The notes under the pieces were generated by a model. The model was not told the origin of the DNA and did no database searches. It was given only the letters and a program-made list of their open reading frames with translations. Positions 28,577 to 39,775 of a stretch of 64,000 nt of DNA are shown piece by piece. Position 1 is the first letter of the stretch. The number at the start of each line of letters is the position of its first letter. The translations under genes were made by a program, and so were the position numbers. This DNA is from Primula veris (lineage: Eukaryota > Streptophyta > Magnoliopsida > Ericales > Primulaceae), in assembly GCA_963682055.1 (NCBI GenBank), contig OY821749.1, positions 17,372,631-17,436,630 on the forward strand, given 5' to 3'.

Positions 28577-28884
28577 TGAAAAACACCCAACTAGACACTT
28601 TTTCGTAAAAACGCTCCAAATCAAGATTTGATTAATGCAAATCTCCACGGTTTCACGACGAGAACACAAATATGTGTCTTTTTTTTTTTTTTTTTTCCGA
28701 TATGTATAATGACATGTTTTGAATTTTTAAATTTTACCATAATTTCGATAACATTTCATTATACATCTCGGAAAAAAAAACAAGACGCATATTTGTGTTC
28801 CCGTCGTGAAACCATTGAGATTTGTATTAAACAAATCTTGATTTGGAGCGTTTTTACGAAAAAGTGTCTAATTGGGTGTTTTTC
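28577..28884. mobile_element. MITE with about 125-bp inverted repeats
   Basis: The left arm starts GAAAAACACCCAACTAGACA and the right arm ends in the complement (TGTCTAATTGGGTGTTTTTC). Pairing continues through CGTAAAAACGCTCCAAATCA and onward to the poly-T centre. It is non-coding. A partial third copy of the inner arm (AAAAACGTTCCGAATTAAG) lies at about 28935-28960. Confidence 0.85.
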
Positions 28885-29512
28885 TTGATGCTCATATATC
28901 CTCATATATATCGACTTCAACATTTTTTTTTATAAAAACGTTCCGAATTAAGATTTGACTAATCTATATATATATATATATATATTTTTATTTTTTTTTA
29001 TATACCCACACCACAAAAGTGCACATAATAATAAATATAAAAAAATAAAAGGTTCAGATTTATCCACGTCATTATAAAAGATATAATCCAACATCCATGA
29101 AATTGTTTGCATTTAATAATTCAATAATAACATTTCTTTTTATTTAAATACAAAATTACCCCTTACTCATCCATGTTCTTTCTTTCTCTCCATGACTAAT
29201 AGTTTCATAGAACCATTCAAAGTCAATTTATTCCCATTATTACTTTGTTTTCACCATATTTTAGACATTCAAATTTATAAAATAAAAAAAAGTTAATTGT
29301 TCACAGGTCTGATTTTATTTCATAATTTTTTATTGGTAATTTGCTTATTTTTTAAATAGAGGATAAAGAAAGAATACATACATATACATATATAGATGTA
29401 TATAGAGTAATTAGTATGGAAAAATAGTTAGTATTTCACGGTTGATTAATCCACTTCACAATTTCTTATCATTATTTGCTTGTTTTTTCATATAGGATAA
29501 ATAAATAGTATA

Positions 29513-29703
29513 TGTTGTAGGATATTATTGGACTATTGGGCTTGTAATTTATGGGCTCAAGTGGGCTTATAACCGTCTTGTATTTCACATTGATTCATAC
29601 ATTCTGATTAATAAAGTCTCCCTTATTGTTGTCTCTCATACCTCTCTCTATATATATACATATCTCTATATATATCTATAACGAGCTAATATGTCACACA
29701 ACA
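29513..29703 (+). repeat. Copia 5' LTR, TATA segment deleted
   Basis: 191 bp against 223 bp in the 3' LTR. After gggcttataacc it jumps to gtcttgtatttcac, lacking 32 bp that in the 3' LTR contain TATATAAAG (35981-35989). Otherwise the LTRs are nearly identical. Confidence 0.9.
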
Positions 29704-30223
29704 CGTTATCGGCACTTTGCTCAAGGAGATTGAGGTTTATTGCGTTATAAAAATTCGACCGGGTTTAAGTTATTGTACTATCGACCTTCACCAACATACC
29801 GTGTGAAAGGTAAACGGATTTTTCAAAATTCAAATTTATTTTATCGAAACACTGTAACATTAATTGCCATGTATAACTGACGCATAACATAGCATGTTCA
29901 TGATTATTGAATTGCTTGATAGTTTAGCCCTGTTGTATACATGACTGCTTAATATTATTGAATTCACGTAAAATATTATTGAATTCACGTAACCCTGTTC
30001 TAATCATAACGCACGTAAAATATTGCTACATGACTACTTATGTATGTAGTGTGATTACCATGTAGGACATGCATGTATATTCTACAGAGGTAAATATATT
30101 TGTTTCCTTTCATGCTGTGATTTATCTTGCTAATTACCATGTATAAAATTTACATATAAGGCATTAGATAATAAAATATTGACTAAATCTTGCTAGTGTA
30201 AATTGGTAATTACTAATAAATTC

Positions 30224-30358
30224 TGGATTGATTGATAATCTTAAATTGATTTGATTTGATATGTTAGAATCTTTATGAATTGATTGATAATCTTAAATTG
30301 ATTTGATTTGATATGTTAGAATCTTTATGGATTGATTGATAATCTTAAATTGATTTGT
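30224..30358. repeat. 53-bp tandem repeat in the Copia leader
   Basis: Units starting GGATTGATTGATAATCTTAA occur at 30224, 30277 and 30330 (exact 53-bp period; third copy partial). It lies between the primer-binding region and gag. Confidence 0.9.
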
Positions 30359-31123
30359 TTATAACATCAAATCTACTGCATGATTAGATATATCCTAAAA
30401 TATATTTACTGTCTGTTTATATATATGTGGTTAATCTAGATAGATATTGTCTATATTGTTAATATTATTGCCATATATAAAAAGCGAAAATCGTATATAT
30501 TCACATTTAAGTCGGAAAAATTATAAATCTTCCCCAAATAGGCTCACCTATTTGGATACGATGTCTAGGAAAGATAAAGGCGGAAGTCGTTCTCTTAATG
30601 AGGTCGGTTTTTAAGAGGCATTCGTGCCCACCCCCCTCACCGTCTTTCCTGGTCGTGTTCAAATAGAGCTATCGAAAGGGGTTGACTAAATAATAATTTC
30701 CCCGAATGTGTTTATATAGTGATGTATGTTTCGCTGAATTGGTGTTTCAGTATCGACCCGTCGTTCGATCAATGAGAACCAATTCACATGAAAAGCAAAA
30801 CTAATGTTTTCGAACCTGTCGTTTCGAAAAAAAGTTTGTGCTTGTGCAAACCATAAAAATATAAACCAGTCGTTTTATATGATAAATAATCCAGAACTCC
30901 CAACACATGTTGGATGCCATCTATGATGAGAAAAATCGTAAAACATACTTGTGAAATGACTGTTTAAATGTTGATTTTAATCCGTCACCACATGTTACTC
31001 ACCCTGATGTGTGAAAATATGATGCCCCATTTTTTTTGGATGCCATCTTTGATGAGTAAAACACAAATTTGTTGTTACCATCAAGATGAATGCTAAGGCG
31101 TTGATTTTATTCCGCCGCCACAT

Positions 31124-31543
31124 TTGAGACGTGATGACGTCTATTGTGAACAAATGTCTGAAATTGACATATTGGAGCAATCCTTTACCAAAATACTAGC
31201 TTGGAAATTGCATTCCATAAGCAGTATCGTGAATTTATATTCACCATGTTCCTTTATCGCCCATCTGTTATTGGATAAGAAAATTACTCCGGTGAGTAGT
31301 TTTAATCCTATTGGGTCAATGGCGAATTGTTTGCCTGATATTAATGCTCTTCGTGTATATTTTTTTCCACGAATCGAGAACCGAGACAAGTGTTATTTGT
31401 CTCGAACTGTCGTGATCCTGATGAATCGCCTAGCCAAGCGAGATTTTAGACAATCGTCAAAATCGAAAACTTGTGGCTGCAAGACAGTAATTGAAAGGAA
31501 CAATATGACCCGTTGTCACAAAGTAAGAGATAATGCTCAATGA
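31124..31543 (+). pseudogene. Copia gag fragment
   Basis: 139-codon open stretch with EQMSEIDILEQSFTKILA and then NPIGSMANCLPDINALR. These correspond to the LEKTFSTFH region and the PTGS.A.PEVNA region of plant Copia gag (UBN2 type) proteins. A zinc-knuckle-like end (CGCKTV...TRCHKV) is eroded. Upstream gag sequence is present only as frameshifted pieces. It is not functional. Confidence 0.6.
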
Positions 31544-32584
31544 GGCAACTCTATGCTATAAAGACAAAGGTCATGCACGGTTACTCCTTAAATAGTTCAC
31601 AACTATTATAAAGGTGAAAAAAAACCGATGCTAATGTGGTTAAAGCTAACTGAAAGGAAACTCTTGAGACCCCCGATTTTGTGGCTCAAATGAGTTTGAT
31701 ATCTTTCTTTATTGATTTTGATAAATCATTGAGCCATTTTTTCGCTCATCTGGATTATGTTTTCCATTTGGATTATGATTTTTCCATTTGGACATACTTT
31801 TGGATTATGGTTTGCCTGTTTACGAAATTTCTCGAAATAATTTAAAGTGTTTTGAGCAAATTACTTTGACAAATGTGACCAAATTTTAAATTATGAAATT
31901 TTAGGCAATACTTGTGGGGTAGTTGATTTTTTTTTGAAAATAGTGGGTAACAGTGTACCACATAATTTCACCAACTACTTGCCTAAAAGAGTACTCAGTG
32001 ACAACGATTCTGGACCTGTCGTTCCAAATCGAAATCTTTGGTAAAGCAATTGATTTGTTAAATATGAGGCGTTATACTCCCATAGGTCCTGTCGTACCTT
32101 GTTGAGTTATAAAATATTCGAGAAAACCAGTGTTATCTGGTAATAGCTCATAAAAGAATTGAAATTTCTTTACATAGCCTCCATTCAATACGACTAAAAG
32201 CGTATTTGATTGTAATAGAGGAGTTGAAATGTCTTTCAAGTGGTTTCTACCACATTCTTTAAAGCATTTAAAGTTACCTTATCATTTCGCATGTCGTCGA
32301 AATGATAAATGATTTAGATGCTAAGATATGATTGTCTATACTATCATTCGCCTGTCGTCGATTGATAAGAGAATTTTGATATTGTGGCATTGACCGGATG
32401 AGATATTCCCGGGTCAAAAGACGATGCTTGATTTATAATCGCATCGTATTTGGATTCTCTTTGAGAATATATTTCGTGATTAATCCGAAATTCATGCCAC
32501 TAATGCTCACTTTGAAAGACTAATATGTGTAAAGATCATGAAATGAACTCGTAGAATTCTTGTAAAGAATTGAAAGAGTTATTG

Positions 32585-33240
32585 TGGACTTATCCAACCA
32601 TAAGACGGACCATAAATATAAATGGTTATGGTTGATGCATCGACAATATGGTCACATTTTAATGTTGTCCACATAAATGCAGCACTTTCCAAACTTTTAG
32701 CCCTATCATTAAGTTGATGGCTCATGATCCGGATTATCCTGAAAAGTCTAGTCGACTTGATAATTTCGAAGAGTAAGAATCGAAAATTCGATTTGAATTA
32801 CTTGAGTTTGGAAATTGAAATTGAACATCATGTCGATTATGTTCAGACCCAAATGGACTCACGGAAAGTTTGATGATGCGACTGCAAATGGTTGCACGCA
32901 TTTCTTGGTCTTGCGCACCAAGATTTATATTTCCGTGTGGGTTCATGCTATTTTGCTGCATTGGTCCGTCTGAGGCCATAGTCACTCAAAACACTAAATG
33001 CGTACCAGTTGGTTACTGGTTATGAGCCAGACGCCTCATATGAACGCGTGTTTGAGTGCTTAATATTTTGATTGAGCCGCTATAGCGTTCAAAATATGGA
33101 CCTCTGAAGGGGACATAAGTCGATTATGAATCCCCTACCTATCATTTGATAGAGTAACATTGGCAAGCGATCTCTTTACCGCATGATATGCGAAAGTGAC
33201 ATCGCTAAGACTGTTCTCCCCGTCGTTAGGGGGAGATTTG
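32585..33240 (+). pseudogene. Copia integrase fragments
   Basis: Recognisable broken pieces are MVMVDASTIWSHFNVVH (catalytic core beginning, about 32620-32680), then SLEIEIEHHVDYVQTQM (about 32805-32860; the family has GIEVEHPV.YVHTQNG). Next comes LRTKIYISVWVHAIL (about 32905-32955), and then DYESPTY and the stretch ending GRSLYR-like before LGGD (about 33120-33240). Several frameshifts and stops separate them. Confidence 0.7.
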
Positions 33241-33865
33241 CACATTACCGTTGATAAGAAATGACGTGAAGTAACGTGGCATAACCCACTCAGTCTTAGC
33301 TTGATCCCCAAAACTGCACTTAGTGATAAGTAAGTTCATAGACTCCCTCAAGTCTAACTAAATGTCAGACGCATTTAATGACTTTATGAGATATCACGAG
33401 ATCATTTATACCTGCTGTAAAATACTTGCAAGGATAGACGTCCCTGTCGGACGCCGTGTTCCTGTCGTAACACGTTGCTTTGGCCGAACCCGCCAAGCAA
33501 AGGACGCTGCCGTCGGCCGTCAGTCTATCGTCCTTCCCAAGATACGAGGAAGTTGACCGGTTCTTAATTCGTTCAGCCCCAGAGGTGGTGAACTGAAACT
33601 CGTTTGTCGCACGAGATTGTAAAGGATCTAGGAGATGTGTGATTTCCTCCTCATCCTAAGAATCTTGAAATATCTGTCGATCATGATATCTTAGACGATA
33701 TTGAAGCGAAACGGGACTGTCATTGATTACTTGTTCATATATTCGGTGACGACTGATAATATGAACAAATTATGACAGGGAACCATGTACCGTTGCCTGA
33801 AGTCAACGGAGAATAGACTGTACTAATGGAAACTTGCAATCCAAGTAGACTCCTTAGCGAAAGTG

Positions 33866-34420
33866 TGTTCGGACCTGTAGCTCCAACACCACCAATGTTA
33901 AACGAGTTTGTTTATTTGGTTATTCGTAAGGAAGAGTGATGAGAATAATGAGATTGTAGAATGCTCGCCTAGTAGCGCAAGGCTTCTCTCACACCTTGGA
34001 ATTGATTACGAGATGGTTGATTTCTTCGTAATGGACATTATAACAGTCCTCTACTTTATCAGTTTAGTAGTTTCCGGAAAACTGATTATGTAGCATGTGA
34101 TTGTGGTCACGATCTTATCTCTGTGGGGATTTAGACTAGAGATGTGGATGAATGTCCCTGTGTAACTTCATAATGCTTGAATCAAGTAGTTCCTGACCAC
34201 GGAACACGATCTCAATTTAATGAGACGTTCACTATATGGATTAATATAATCCGAGCGGATGTGGTATACCCGCCTAAGTGAGTATTTGATTAGCATGGGA
34301 TACTTGAACAAGTATTATGCCCTTGCGTGTTTTATTACGCGATCCATTTTTGGATTTGCCTTCGAGATGAAGGATCTTGGGAAGACACGGTAGTGACTCG
34401 GCCTGATGATCGAGTCCCGT
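33866..34420 (+). pseudogene. Copia reverse transcriptase, YVDD region deleted
   Basis: In different frames one reads a PVG...ENNEIV region, NARLVAQGFSH and GIDYEMVDFFVMDIIT (about 33950-34060). Then come RRSLYGL and MWYTRLSEYLISMGYLN (about 34215-34310), ACFIT, and finally GFAFEMKDLGKT (about 34350-34390). In intact Copia elements about 30 residues including the catalytic YVDD lie between the GFA and FEMKDLGKT blocks. Here the two are directly joined, so the active site is missing. Confidence 0.75.
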
Positions 34421-34639
34421 AAATATTGAATCTAAGTCCATGATTCAGACTACACCCAGAAGGTGTTATGACGTTGTAGTCATCATGACGCTAAGTCGTC
34501 AGATTCTCCCATGATCGTTCGATCACTAGACATTGATATAGACCCAGTCCGTCCCTGATGTGACGATGAAGAGATATTGAACCATGATGTTCATATCTAA
34601 GTACAATAAGCGCATTATTATACTTGGTCTAATGTGCTA

Positions 34640-35060
34640 GGACGAACATCTCGTTTGCTGTGAATGGTATAGCTCGACACAGCATCGCGCTAACACGCTG
34701 CCATCGAAATGGCATAAAAGACATTTTCCCATTACCTTAAGGTAATTGTGGACGAGGGCTTGTCTTATCCCATTTTGCGTCATCGAGTGTATCTGCCCCC
34801 TTCGGTACTCGAATTAACGCAACCCTTTTTCGGTTATACCGATGCCGGTTACTTATCAGACCCGCATAAGGGATATTTCTAACATGGTATGTCTTTGCCA
34901 TTAGGAATAAGGCGATATCTTGGAGGTCTTGGAATGACTCCAAACGAATCACTCCGATCTCGTGCTCTATGAGACGACTAGAGAGTATATATCTCTTCGA
35001 GCTAGTATTAGCCATATTTGAATTACATATGGTCTCACGATCCAGATAAAACACTTGTCA
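34640..35060 (+). pseudogene. Copia RNase H fragment
   Basis: GYTDAGYLSDPHKG is encoded at about 34832-34872, matching the GYADAGYLSDPHKGRSQTG block of plant Copia RNase H. Flanking sequence is frameshifted. The region upstream (about 34480-34560) still reads PMIVRSLDI..DP, the RT-RNase H connection. Confidence 0.7.
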
Positions 35061-35156
35061 TAGAAGACAACTTGTTGTTATCGATCAAGAGAGACATGAC
35101 TACATTATGCTATTTAGCATTTTTCGCCGAAATAAATCTTCACATATGAAGTTTAA

Positions 35157-35420
35157 GAGCATCCAGTTGAATGCTCGTTCTATTCCACGTTAGATTTTCT
35201 TGCATCCAGTCGTGTGCAAGTAAATGAGACATCCAGTCGAATGCTCGTACTCTTTCTTGTAATTTGAAATCTTTACACCCAGTCGTGTGCAAGTGAGGGG
35301 GAGCATCCAAGTGAATGCTTATAGCACTAATTACTACTTAGTCGAAATCTTCGCACCCTGTCGTATGCAAGTGAGGGGGAGCATCCAGTCGTATGCTCGT
35401 GTACTCTTTTTGTCCTTAGA
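35157..35420 (+). repeat. Tandem hairpin units in the Copia 3' non-coding region
   Basis: Alternating hairpins GAGCAT-loop-ATGCTC (35157-35176, 35379-35398 and relatives at 35231 and 35301) and TTGCA-loop-TGCAAG (35199-35220, 35281 and 35353). Loops are CCAGTTGA, CCAGTCGA, CCAAGTGA or CCAGTCGT. Units are separated by GTGAGGGGGAGCAT-type purine tracts. Where an arm base differs between units the opposite arm usually differs to match. Confidence 0.75.
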
Positions 35421-35905
35421 CCAAGGTTTTTTCCCACTGGGTTTTCCTTGACAAGGTTTTTAGCGAGACACGTTCCCAGCATACCTCACTTAATATTGCC
35501 GAATTAGGGGGAATATCCTGTTGTATACTTCTTACCACTGTGTACTCTTTTGTCCTTCGACTAGAGATTTTTTCCCACTGAGTTTACTTTAGCAAGGTTT
35601 TGATGAGGCACCTGTTTTGTGGTTGATTCCCTACTACTACCACTGTTGCACTCTTTTTTCTTCGATCAGAGATTTTCCCATTTGGTTTGCTCCGGCAAGG
35701 TTTTGATGAGGCACACTGTTTTGTGGTTAGTTAATTACATAGAATTTCGGCCTATATCATTCGGCTACACAGTTTCTCCTAGGTACCGGTTTTGTCCCAC
35801 ATTGGGTTTTCCGTCCCTAAGATTTTTATGTGTTTAGCATTGCGAATGAACTCGACTCAGATCGACTGCATGAAGACGAAGAATTCAAGACGTCCAAAGG
35901 GGGAG

Positions 35906-36128
35906 TGTTGTAGGATATTATTGGACTATTGGGCTTGTACTTTATGGGCCCAAGTGGGCTTATAACCCTATCCATCTATCTATATAAAGAGGGTTAGGGG
36001 TCTTGTATTTCACATTGATTCATACATTCTGATTAATAAAGTCTCCATTATTGTTGTCTCTCATACCTCTCTCTATATATATACATATCTCTATATATAT
36101 TTATAACGAGTTAATATGTCACACAACA
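35906..36128 (+). repeat. Copia 3' LTR
   Basis: 223 bp, TG...CA ends, TATA box TATATAAAG at 35981-35989. Followed by ggata and an (AT)n run. Confidence 0.9.
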
Positions 36129-37893
36129 GGATATATATATATATATATATATATATTACTGAGTGAAACAGATTGGGGAGTGGGACAGTCTATCAAGGAT
36201 AAAAATGTAATTACTGTTATGTACAAAAGTTTGTGCATAAGCACACTGTGCATATATCATTACACTCTATTATATTATATACATATATTTTATCTCAAAT
36301 AAATAACTTATGTGTTGTTTGTCATTTTTACAAGCCTTATAAGTGTGCGTATAATATCTAAGAGTAAGCACTGCAGTTTTTTTTTTTTTTTATAATTAAA
36401 TTTTACACAAAACAAATACCTAATACATTTCTTTATTTTCTCTCTCATTCCAATTGATAAGGGTGAAAAACCTATATAAATTATAAGAGCACAATTTTTA
36501 AAGTTAAATAATAAAATATAAAGATTGTTTGATTCCTTATTTATGGGGCATATTGGACCTCATACATAATTTGATGATTTCTAAGATAAACATGCGGTGG
36601 TTTTTTGTTAAAAATATAGATATTTCTCAATGAGGTACCTATAAGACTTGATGTAAAAGTCATCGATGATAAAAGTAGCTTCTCAATAATGAATCAATTA
36701 AAATTAATTAGTAAAAATAAACGATAAAAGTCATATAATAATTCACCAATTACCACAACGGAAATCATATTCAATTTTATTCGGATTATGTATGCAACAT
36801 AAACTACCATAAGAGTTTAGGATTTGATACCTTTGTTTTTCTTTAGAAAAACTAAAATTTGAGACATTCTCGCCTGCTATGATGTCGTGGATTCGATGTG
36901 AGTTAACTTTTCTAGTGTGCGTTTCATAGCCAAAAATGTTAGACCCTCAATCAATCATGCAAAAAATACGTATTACTAGCATTCCGAAGTTGAAAGTCCA
37001 TGGCGCTAGTTGTTTCATTTTCCTGTTATATATTTTTGTATCAGACACCTAGCTAAGTATTTTTGGAGATGAATTTGACAATATTATATGATAAAATCGC
37101 ATCATCTTAAGATATACATGTTAAATATTTAGAAAGCAAACCAATTTACAATCACTTGCGGGCATTGCGTATACTGATGAAGATCACAAGAAAGATCTGT
37201 TGAGAAAATAGAAAACAATCACATAAATTTGATAGAAAAGTAGAGAAAAGGCACAATATTTTGGGAGAAAGAAACCGACTTTAATTTGTCAAGTTGAAAC
37301 AACTTTCATAGCATTGGATGACAACATGATAAAACACCAATTTGTTGAATTTTTTATTTTTTATCTCCACTCCTCCCACCATAGGTATACCAAAAAATTT
37401 AAAAGCGCTATGTGCACAAAAACATATACTCGTGTTGTATTAGGCAAACAAAGATAAAATATGATGTTAATATATTATAATTTTCAATTATCAAAGAATT
37501 AGGATTATAAACAAAACTTATAAACGCCAATGATTATATAAAAGCAATTAATTAGCTACCAGCTGGAGATGACATTGCTTAACCCGTCACGGAGAAAGAA
37601 TTGGTCTATTTGGTTTCATAATTAACTTATTCAATGTACTTCCAATATGTTATTTTAATATTTATGACAATCATTGGTTGGTCACTTACTGATCACAATT
37701 CACACGAACAACGAGAATCAAGGACAATTATTTGTTAATTAAACTCCTTTTACTATACAATTCTAGGAATCACTGTTAATTGAAGAATTTGTGTAACAAA
37801 CCGCCTACTACTCAAAAGCCAAATGTTATTTATGACAAATCAAACTGATGGTTTTATCCAAATTTATACTACCTAGTGAGCTATAAATTAAAG

Positions 37894-37924
<31 letters not shown>

Positions 37925-38278
37925 GAAAATGTGCATGTACTTAATTAATATAAAAAACCCGGACTATAAAACACTTTTAAATATATGTATATATGCCATA
38001 TGATACTATTTCTTTTTATTATGTACTCTTTGTTTTAAAATTTGATGTTACATCATATTTATCAAATTTTAAACAAGACTTGAGAAATCGGGGTTTTGAA
38101 AATTAAGTATAATTTTACGTAAGAATTAATGATTCTCCCAAACAAACCTAGTATCGTATTTGTTACATACTTTTTGTTAATATCGACACGTGCTTGTTAA
38201 GATTTTGTATTACTCCTAATTCTGAAAATGAAACCAAAACATCAAATTAAGTAAAAGTGTACGAACTTTATTAGCTAC
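36129..38278. other. AT-rich intergenic DNA
   Basis: No gene seen. Contains (AT)n runs at 36130-36155 and 37901-37924 and a T run near 36376. Nothing else stands out. Confidence 0.6.
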
Positions 38279-39775
38279 TAGGGCCAAACAGATTAAAGAA
38301 AAAGGGAAGAAACTTGTGACGTACGTTTAATTATTTCCGGTAAGCAGCTAGCTAGATACAAAATATATCAACGACCATTCGACGAACTATAACAATTCGT
38401 TCACCTGTGTCATTGCCAAAAGAGTTTCTCACAAGCCATGTGAGATCATTGTCCTTAACGACGAATCTTTGGCCTTGTTTGCTTGTATATACGGTTTACT
38501 CTCAGTATATTTGTGTTTTTCTAAACGCATAAATTGGAGTTTATTTGGTTGTATACATTAGAATTTAGTAAAAACCAGGGCTCACATGATATCTTACTAT
38601 GAATATAGTCACTAAGCGAAAAAATGCACTTGAAAAGTTAATGTTATTGAGGATGCAAGTAAAAAATCCACAAAGTCGATAAACTAAAAAATATAATACA
38701 TAGTTTTGGAGAAATTACCTTGAACAAATTGATAAAATAGAAGAAACACAATGATTTGATTGCTCACAAATTATGGCGAGGGAGAAGAAGGGCGGGGTTG
38801 AGTATTTGAAGCGTGGGTAGTTTTTTTGACTTGGCGGGCTGTTTTTTAAGAAAAATCAAAAGTTACAGGCTTGAAAGTAACCAGTGTTTTATGAGTTCAC
38901 ATATAATAATAGAAATATCTTATTTTAAAACAGTCATTTGGAGAAACTAATTAATACAGTAATTTTTTTGAGTATATCATGTGCTCTTGAACACGTTTTA
39001 ATATAATTTGTGTCTACAACAAAAATGAGTATATATAGGGCCAAACAGATTAAAGAAAAAGGGAAGAAACTTGTGACGTACGTTTAATTATTTCCGGTAA
39101 GCAGCTAGCTAGATACAAAATATATCAACGACCATTCGACGAACTATAACAATTCGTTCACCTGTGTCATTGCCAAAAGAGTTTCTCACAAGCCATGTGA
39201 GATCATTGTCCTTAACGACGAATCTTTGGCCTTGTTTGCTTGTATATACGGTTTACTCTCAGTATATTTGTGTTTTTCTAAACGCATAAATTGGAGTTTA
39301 TTTGGTTGTATACATTAGAATTTAGTAAAAACCAGGGCTCACATGATATCTTACTATGAATATAGTCACTAAGCGAAAAAATGCACTTGAAAAGTTAATG
39401 TTATTGAGGATGCAAGTAAAAAATCCACAAAGTCGATAAACTAAAAAATATAATACATAGTTTTGGAGAAATTACCTTGAACAAATTGATAAAATAGAAG
39501 AAACACAATGATTTGATTGCTCACAAATTATGGCGAGGGAGAAGAAGGGCGGGGTTGAGTATTTGAAGCGTGGGTAGTTTTTTTGACTTGGCGGGCTGTT
39601 TTTTAAGAAAAATCAAAAGTTACAGGCTTGAAAGTAACCAGTGTTTTATGAGTTCACATATAATAATAGAAATATCTTATTTTAAAACAGTCATTTGGAG
39701 AAACTAATTAATACAGTAATTTTTTTGAGTATATCATGTGCTCTTGAACACGTTTTAATATAATTTGTGTCTACA
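38279..39775. repeat. Near-perfect tandem duplication, period 757 bp
   Basis: The segment starting TAGGGCCAAACAGATTAAAG at 38279 recurs at 39036 and runs for about 740 bp to GTGTCTACA with no difference that I can see. Copies are separated by about 18 bp (acaaaaatgagtatata). No coding sequence is recognised inside. Confidence 0.9.

Larger units (their letters stand above)
30534..35398 (+). other. Hairpin-saturated Copia interior
   Basis: Perfect or near-perfect inverted repeats occur every 30-60 bp. Examples: CCAAATAGG/CCTATTTGG (30534-30555, loop 4), TTTTCGAA/TTCGAAAA (30807-30830), TTATCATTTCG/CGAAATGATAA (32279-32308), TTGTTCATAT/ATATGAACAA (about 33731-33768), AAGTA-AATAA/TTATT-TACTT (about 34600-34626) and the 16-bp palindrome ATTACCTTAAGGTAAT (about 34730-34745). 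Arms of 5 bp arise by chance, but arms of 8-11 bp with short loops at this density do not. Many loops read close to CCTGTCGT. Confidence 0.75.
29513..36128 (+). mobile_element. Decayed Ty1/Copia LTR retrotransposon
   Basis: Two LTRs in the same orientation (29513-29703 and 35906-36128) start TGTTGTAGG and end CACACAACA. A purine tract CAAAGGGGGAG lies just before the 3' LTR. The flanking five bases are gtata and ggata, an imperfect target duplication. Between the LTRs are recognisable gag, integrase, reverse transcriptase and RNase H pieces in that order (Copia order), all with stops, frameshifts or deletions. The 3' non-coding part has the TTTTTCCCACTGGGTTTTCC block known from plant Copia elements. 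The interior is unusually dense in perfect hairpins, described separately. Confidence 0.92.

Noticed and set aside
34737..35054. 105-codon minus-strand frame in the Copia element
   Set aside because: Lies opposite the RNase H remnant (GYTDAGYLSDPHKG on the plus strand) and is a shadow.
38279..39775. The two 740-bp copies as LTRs of a small element
   Set aside because: Only 18 bp lie between them, with no primer-binding site, polypurine tract or TG...CA ends.
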